A DNA stretch of 64,000 bases from Zelopaecilomyces penicillatus. Taxonomy: Eukaryota; Ascomycota; Sordariomycetes; Hypocreales; Pseudodiploosporaceae. Shown in pieces: positions 58,201-64,000 of the stretch (the stretch's first letter is position 1; every line of letters begins with the position of its first letter). The notes under the pieces were generated by a model. That model did no database searches and was not told the origin of the DNA. It was given only the letters and a program-made list of their open reading frames with translations. The stretch covers positions 1,753,501 through 1,817,500 of the forward strand of contig VCCP01000007.1 of NCBI GenBank assembly GCA_005765155.1. Reading direction: 5' to 3'. Position numbers and translations under genes: made by a program.

Positions 58201-58276
58201 CTTGCTGCTGCTGCTGTTGCTGATATAGATAATACTCGTGCAGCTTCGAGAGCTGAGTCTCCTTGACGGCAGGCAT
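54788..58276 (-). CDS. egt1: Ergothioneine biosynthesis protein 1 (methyltransferase-sulfoxide synthase fusion)
   Basis: Eleven exons on the minus strand: 58276-58013, 57925-57807, 57737-57499, 57421-57307, 57233-57220, 57148-57127, 57058-56772, 56711-55982, 55898-55823, 55752-55325 and 55199-54788; 901 aa in a single frame. Fungal Egt1 trimethylates histidine to hercynine and then joins cysteine to hercynine with oxygen. The N-terminal EgtD-like part (about 35-353) has the SAM-binding VIELGSGNLRK and the family's LFEDITYLDEYYLTNYEI. The DinB-like part has HEAMHLE at about 525-531, the iron-binding HX3HXE motif. The C-terminal FGE-sulfatase-like part ends in VVLGGSWATHPR and YPYAWVGARLVRDVK. 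Oddities are microexons of 14 and 22 nt, a Gln/Glu run near residue 20, and a Ser/Thr/Asn-rich insertion after RIPVSW. A Met five codons upstream (58291) is possible. Confidence 0.93.
55225..55257 (+). repeat. AT then GT dinucleotide microsatellite in the last EGT1 intron
   Basis: An (AT)n run passes directly into a (GT)n run inside the intron between exons 10 and 11. Confidence 0.95.
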
Positions 58277-61200
58277 TATGCACGACAACATGGCAGTTGA
58301 GCAAACGAAGGCGATGGGAATTCAATTCACGCCACCGATAGTAGACTGACTAGGGAAATGGAATATGGCTTTCTGTTTAAATACTTTAAATGGTGTGTAA
58401 TAATAAAAGATGATGATGTAGATGACGATGAAACTGTTGCCAGAATAAGTTGGAGAAAGAAACGCCCATCACATATAGACACCAAAAAAGCCATGTGCTC
58501 GTACACACCAAGTATCTCGTCCGTTCTAGCATCTACGTAATCGTAATCTAGGATATACATGATGTTACATGCCCGACAGCGCCGGCAGCGACTTGCGGCG
58601 GATGCCGGTCTACAGGGGGGTGGTGCTCTTCTTCAACAGCGAATCTTGGATGGGGGAATGTGAATTCCAATGGATCGGATCATCGGGAGGGGGGGAGTAT
58701 TACGAAGAGGGGGGAGGGGGGAGAGGGGAAGGAGTCGGCAGGGCTGCAAAAGAGCCCCCCCCCCCCCCCCCCCAGAAGTTTCCGAGTTGCATTACTCCGT
58801 TACGGAGTACTTGGCAGTACTACGCTGTGTGAAGATGTTATTATGTATTGTATGTATGTACCTGGTTTTCTGCCTGTGTTGCTAATTCTGATTGCGGCTA
58901 CTGTCGATTCAAAGATGGAGGTGAGGACTTTGAAGGTACCTACTACCGTTGAAAGAGCCAAGAGAGGCATAATGGAATGGCCACTGGTGGGACATTGGCT
59001 TGGGAGAGCTGAATGAAGAAAGGGCTACGCAGTCATGATGCAATGTGGAAATGGAGCAGGGCTTTTGACCGGGGTAATTCGGATGGTTAAACGGGCAAAT
59101 GAGATTCCTCATAATGTCTATTCTACAACGGGTTATAAGTTGTCGTGACAATGGTCTTTCATCAATGTACAACCAAAAACATAGCCATATGCTATTAATT
59201 AGGGCGAAGGGGTGCATGGAAATCTACCGGCTCTCCGACCGGGCGGGGGAAAACGACAAAGAAGAAGTTTGGAATCATGGGGGGTGGGCACCGGATGTTC
59301 GGAGCGAGTGGGGAAAAAACTACGAATTAATACAAGGCGATCCTTTTTTTCATGAATCATCTCCCCTCCCCCGCCCTGAAGACCAAAAAAAAAAAGAAGG
59401 CAGATGACATCCCTGAGCCAATCCACTGGCTTGGAATCCATGCAAGCCCAGCCTGGGGGGAAGTTTGCTGTGATAAGGGGACGACTTGTAACGTGTGAAT
59501 GTGTGTGTTGTTGTGTACTTCATACGGTATCTGTAGTAATACTCAGTACCTATCTCGACTGCTAATAATACCAAGGGCTGAAAAGTCTTTGCATCCGTAG
59601 ATGCCCGCATGGGTTATAATGTGCCTCTCGCTTGCATCTAGCTGCATATGGGAACCCGGCTGCGTGGGGATAGATAGCTCGATGGGATTTCTTGAAGGTA
59701 GTTTTGGTGATGCTTGGATTTGTCAACAAGGGCGCGACGAGCCGAGTGACGTGTCTTCCCTTTTCTATAGACAAAGTTGTGAATTCGTTGAGGGTTCCAA
59801 GAGGCTGAGGAATTCACGGCCGGCATGAATGACTTGGTGGATAGAGCTAGCAATGGGTAAACACCAATGTGAAACGGCCTCAACCTTTCCCACCACTGCG
59901 CTGCATCTATTAACCCACAGCATGCATAATGCCCAGCAAGGACCAAGCCGGATCGTTGTCTCCGTCTCCAGTATTATTATCATTATCATCATGTTAACAG
60001 TAACAGCCCGTAGCATATAGCTTATTTACCTATAACCAAAGCGGATTAAGCCTCAACCGTGACTAGCCGTTAGGCGTGTTATTACTCCAGATTCTCCAAG
60101 TGCAAACAATTACGCAGATGGACATCATTTGTCTATTTTGTGTTTCTCCATGCATACACAGATCAAAGGTTTATGAAACAAACGATAATTTCATTGCCCA
60201 ATTTAGCAGTATTTCCGTTGATGTAGTGTGCTGGTAGCTCCAAGTTATTACAGGTTCAAAAGAGTAAGCAAACCCCGCTGTTGATCGGGCAATTAAAAAT
60301 GGTGTACGTCATTCAATGTCACTAGGTTTTTTTTGAAGGGAGAGCTGCTATATTTAGATGGGAAGGGCGTTTCTCCAATTTTTAATCTTTATGATTTAAT
60401 TAATTTGAAAGGGGAGATAAAATGCATTGAACTTGATGGGTACTTTACGTATGGAATAACAATTCGGATTGGTGGTTTGGTGAGGATCTTTTTGGGAATG
60501 CATTTGTATGTAGACACCAAGTAATTGAAATAAAGCCCAAATTCACGCCCGCGCAATCCACAAATGACAAGGTGCTAATGTTAATAGCATAGGTGATCCG
60601 CAGGATAGCTTTCTTTCTTGGTTAGTTCATATCCGTGTTTGCTGATTAACTATCATCACCCAAAAGGACGTGTTGCTAATCGCCTACCCTACAACAAAAT
60701 GGCATTTTCAAGTAAACTGCATCACTCTATAAATAAGAATCTACATAATCTATGGAGTCTTGCGATTTCCTACAATTGCAGACTAACAACTTGATGTACA
60801 TAAATCAATCATATTGAGCTGCACTGGAGGCTCAAGTGAATTGCACTGACTCAGTCAGGTCAAACACACACGTCATTCCTCCCCATAAAAGGTGGACTAT
60901 CGCCATCTAAACGCGCCGAATGTATCAACGACAGGAGTTTGGTTCAAGAAACTCACACATATCGCAGCTTCTACCAATTTTATTACTATGAGCATATACA
61001 TATTGATTCATTTTGCTATTGTCAATTTTCAATGTGGCACGAATGGGGGTGGAATTCAAGGGACATGACAGAGTGCCGTCATAAAACGGAGATGAACGTA
61101 GACTCAAGTGCAACACCATCGTGTGTATTATTTAATCACAACAGTGAAACCGTTCAATATAATGGTAATGTATGTCATTCAGCCGTAATTCTTGGGGTAT

Positions 61201-61282
61201 ACATTCGCCGTAAAACATTCAATAACAAATTCGCTCTCAACCCTCCAAACCATCCCGTCAAAATCACCACCATTTCATCAGT
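58277..61282. other. Long intergenic region
   Basis: About 3 kb without a supported gene. It holds a G-rich/C-rich stretch with a 19-C run, then AT-rich sequence from about 60,000. A 193-codon plus frame at 60939-61520 is mostly the antisense of the CFEM gene. Confidence 0.5.
58755..58773 (+). repeat. Poly-C tract of 19
   Basis: Uninterrupted C run preceded by G-rich sequence at 58685-58735, upstream of EGT1. Confidence 0.85.
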
Positions 61283-61750
61283 TTACAAAAACAAAGCAGC
61301 CATCAGGCCTCCAGCAGCCAACACCCCCGGCACACCCAGCGCCGCACCGGCATCCGGGCTGCTCGACTCCGGCGTCGCCTCGCCCGTCTTGGTCGGCCCT
61401 CCATCAGTGCCACTCCCTGTCCCCGTCGTCGTCGTCGCAGAAGGGTCGGAGTCAATGTCACCGGGCTTGACGGCCGGGAAGAGCGTGTTTCGGCACATCG
61501 CGGGCAGCTTGGCGGCGTAGAGGGCCTGGTTGGACACGGGGCAGTCCTGCATGCACTTGATCATGGGAACGCCGACGAGGCTCTCGCAGGTGCATTTGTC
61601 CAGGTCTTCGCCGGACTCGTCGCCGTCGCAGAAGGAGCTGAAGGAATTGTTGGTAATGCAGGAGCGGATGCATTCGGGGTATTTGCTGAGCTGGGCCATG
61701 ACGGGGATGGAGGCAGCGAGTAACGCCAGGGCATGTGTTGAGAAGAGCAT
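61283..61750 (-). CDS. CFEM-domain GPI-anchored surface protein
   Basis: Intronless, 155 aa from the Met at 61750; an upstream in-frame start at 61795 would put 15 polar residues ahead of the signal peptide. Residues 1-20 are a secretion signal ending VMAQ. Eight cysteines follow at 27, 31, 41, 53, 55, 66, 70 and 86 with the CFEM layout C-x3-C-x9-C-x11-CxC-x10-C-x3-C-x15-C. Asp residues just before the CxC pair (DLDKCTC) fit the heme-iron-coordinating Asp of CFEM proteins. A Ser/Thr/Gly stalk and a hydrophobic tail (GVLAAGGLMAALFL) after small residues indicate a GPI anchor. CFEM proteins act at the fungal cell wall in heme/iron capture, adhesion or host interaction. The gap of 11 between the third cysteine and CxC is longer than usual. 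Confidence 0.9.
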   Translation of the reverse strand: MLFSTHALALLAASIPVMAQLSKYPECIRSCITNNSFSSFCDGDESGEDLDKCTCESLVGVPMIKCMQDCPVSNQALYAAKLPAMCRNTLFPAVKPGDIDSDPSATTTTGTGSGTDGGPTKTGEATPESSSPDAGAALGVPGVLAAGGLMAALFL

Positions 61751-63298
61751 GGCGAGCGGTTGTGTGGTTGAAGTCCCTTGTGTATAGTATGTCATGGATT
61801 CTTGGTTTTAGCTTGCTGTGTGTCTTGCTTGTAGAGAACCCAATGAATCAATCAATCAATGGGTTTCAAGAATAAAGTCGTTACTGTATCAAAGAGGCAA
61901 AAGAAGCGCAAACATCTCTGGGGAACCCATGGGATATTTAATTCCATCTGCACCCAGGTTATTTCGCCACAAACCCAACCCCCAGTCGTGCCTAGCTAAC
62001 CCAAGCCGCTTGGCATATCACATCACCGGCCTAATGAATCCAACATAACCAGAGCGATCCCGCCCTTTTCATCAAGGTAAGACAAGCCCTCCAGGTCAGC
62101 CCCCGGCTACCGCTTGGCTCTTGGCCTCTTGGCACACGAGCTAACAAGAAAAAAAAACACACGGGCTGGAGGAGCCATTTGGGATTGGGATTATTTCACA
62201 CACTTTCACCACGTATTAATTGGAGACTCGGGCTCCATGCGCCCAATCGCTGCGAGTCCTTCCCGTGCGCTAAGTGTTGTTACATTCCTCCCCCCCGTTT
62301 AATTGGATTAGGATCAAGTAATTAGTGAGGAGCGCATTTCACTCTGGTCTTGGCTCATCTGCCTTTACTATGTAGGCCAAGACAAAAAAAGCCAACAAAA
62401 TACACACAATAAAAGCACTGGCCCTGTTTTTTTTGGCACAAGGAAGCCAAGAGGCGATCAGGCTGGTGTGTGATATCTGTGGCGTCCACAGATGTGAAAG
62501 GCGGGCATTGATTGGAGAGGTTCATCTGGTGAATTTTATTTTAGAGGTGGCGTGCAGAATGCTGCCCATCGTGAGTTCATCCATCCTTCAGCAATTCCTG
62601 CGCGATTGTTGGTCGAGAAGGCCGGGAGACATTGATGGCTGCTTGAGATGGAACAGCCTCGTTCCCGCCACTGCAGTCAGTGGCCCCGAGTTTCTTTATA
62701 TACCTAATAAAAGCACATTCTATTTTCGAAACAGTTCCAGCAGTTTTGTTACGGAGTTACACATATTAATAACCCCACGCTTGTTTTGCGACGGGTAAAA
62801 AACGTGGTGCCTTGGCTGTCAGTAAGGCTTCGGATCCGGGGAATTTGACCTCTGGATGACCCGACTTGCGCTACCAACAGAGCGGGTTTTTGACATGTTG
62901 CGCCCTTGACGTTAGTTTGCCCATTTGGGGAGGCTCTCAGCCTGTCATGTATCCCTTCTAGGCTGGTTTCTGGAAAGTGCCGAAGTAGAGTAGGATTCTT
63001 GGTTTGGGGAGTGCATTTAATAACCCACCTTTGGCGTTGAACGCCAGTGCTTGAACGTGTCTTTGCCTGTTAGTGATGTAACCAGTTGTTAGAGATCGAT
63101 TTAGATTGTTTGTGTCGCTGACCATGTTCGTGTCTTATTCTCGCTGTGTATTTGTTGAGTGTTATATAGCGCATGCCTCGGGAGTGACATGGCTGCATTT
63201 TTAGATTCAAGATTGATCGCCCTCCACGACGTTGAATGTGGCTCATTTATCGTACATTTTATCGTACATTTCTAAAGTCAAATATTGCATTTTATAGC
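61751..63298. other. Intergenic region
   Basis: No supported gene. A tRNA-like segment on the minus strand near 62827-62890 was examined and rejected because it does not fold into a cloverleaf. Confidence 0.5.
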
Positions 63299-64000
63299 TC
63301 ACTTGATGTCTATATCGCTCAACAATTTCTGGAAGTAGAAATACGCTTCGATAGTTAAGAGCATGTGAAATAATGTATACTCGCAGGAAGGAAGAGCTTA
63401 CAATAGCATTGCCTGACAAGCGAGTGACATCTACCCCACGAGCGCAAGATATAGAGCTTTCAATGAACCAAGGCATATGAACTTCGGAAAATGCTATAAT
63501 TGTGAATTTCGGAAGGCTGTAAATTCCATATTTTTGTAATCGCGTCCGTAGTGTGGCCGTGTTGGTGGGCAAGCCATGTTTGGACATGTTTGTAGCAGCC
63601 AACCAAAAAAAGCTATTATTCGTCAAGTTAGAATGTTTCTGTCACTACAGGCACTCTTCAACGTGTCATTCGGCATAATTAGAGTCTATGTCGAGCTTTT
63701 TTGCTGTCGCAAAGTCAACAAATCACGACACTGTGTTCACAAAGTCTTTCAAGAGGATGGTCCTCTCGTTGAGATCAACCCCATAATTAGTCGTTAAACC
63801 GCGTGGGGATGAGAAGCACTACTCAAAGGTAATGAGAATTGCTGCTACCTCGGAGGACACTATGTCAAACCCAAGAAGAATCACCGCTTCTTTAATACAG
63901 TAGCTTGGGTTGTGAGAGTAGTCTTGTCTGGCTAGGAAAATGGATTCGGGGATGTTGGCATGTTCTCTAAAGATGGCTTACGAATTCAGATTCTAGCTCC
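63299..64000 (-). CDS. Partial unrecognised gene running off the right edge
   Basis: The 3' part is supported by splicing. A minus frame around 63590-63402 containing SKHGLPTNTATLRTRLQKYG and FIESSISCARGVDVTRLSG ends at a GTAAGC donor. A 73-nt intron with branch CTTAAC and acceptor CTTCCAG leads to a 30-nt last exon, 63328-63299, ending KLLSDIDIK and a stop. Further upstream an open frame at about 63830-63980 (containing REHANIPESIFLARQDYS) may be an earlier exon, but I could not fix the junctions between. No family is recognised; the gene may continue beyond the window or be a degraded copy. Confidence 0.4.

Noticed and set aside
60939..61520. 193-codon plus-strand frame
   Set aside because: Its second half is antisense to the CFEM gene and the first half is AT-rich sequence without features.
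62827..62890. tRNA-like segment on the minus strand (CTGTTGGTAGCGCAAG followed by TCATCCAGAGGTC)
   Set aside because: It resembles a D-arm and anticodon region, but no acceptor or anticodon stem pairs, the T loop lacks TTCGA, and the residue after the would-be CAT anticodon is wrong. Chance or a remote tRNA relic is likelier than a gene.

Overview
This is a window of nuclear chromosome from a filamentous ascomycete, most likely a Sordariomycete. The class is an inference from gene content and from short GT-AG introns with CTRAC-like branch sites. Supporting genes include a fungal EGT1-type ergothioneine synthase, a PTH11-like fungal rhodopsin-domain membrane protein, a CFEM GPI protein, class II hydrophobin remains, an HOL1-like MFS carrier and a BTB protein of the fungal type. 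All gene models were spliced by hand from donor, acceptor and frame.

Layout. 0-10 kb holds a BTB/POZ gene, a small secreted protein gene beside a decayed second copy, a 460-bp inverted-repeat element with an 8-bp target-site duplication (hAT-type MITE candidate), and a mitochondrial UbiB/ABC1-family kinase-like gene. About 10.2-23.7 kb is a gene desert. Its 12-19.6 kb part is pyrimidine-rich on the + strand and reads on the minus strand as broken coding sequence with scattered stops, consistent with an old, mutated mobile element. An intron-containing tRNA-Phe-like gene lies inside it. About 23.8-28.8 kb encodes a 1623-aa membrane protein with 15 ankyrin repeats and an acidic minisatellite tract.

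30-45 kb carries an MFS transporter, a rhodopsin-domain protein, a PD-(D/E)XK-like protein and an amidase, separated by long intergenic stretches. Next come a broken hydrophobin and two unrecognised proteins at 46.4 and 50.2 kb. 51-58 kb is a compact housekeeping block: a NECAP-like endocytosis protein divergent from eIF2B alpha (GCN3), which converges on EGT1. The last 6 kb has a CFEM protein and the 3' end of an unidentified gene at the right edge.

Functionally the window mixes core genes (eIF2B alpha, NECAP, UbiB-like, EGT1) with accessory and surface-facing genes (secreted proteins, CFEM, hydrophobin remnant, MFS, ankyrin protein, amidase). I see no classical secondary-metabolite cluster and no convincing wholly new system. 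The items most worth follow-up are the gene desert with its embedded tRNA, the hAT-like foldback element, the giant ankyrin membrane protein, the decayed tandem duplicate of a secreted protein, and the 14- and 22-nt microexons of EGT1.
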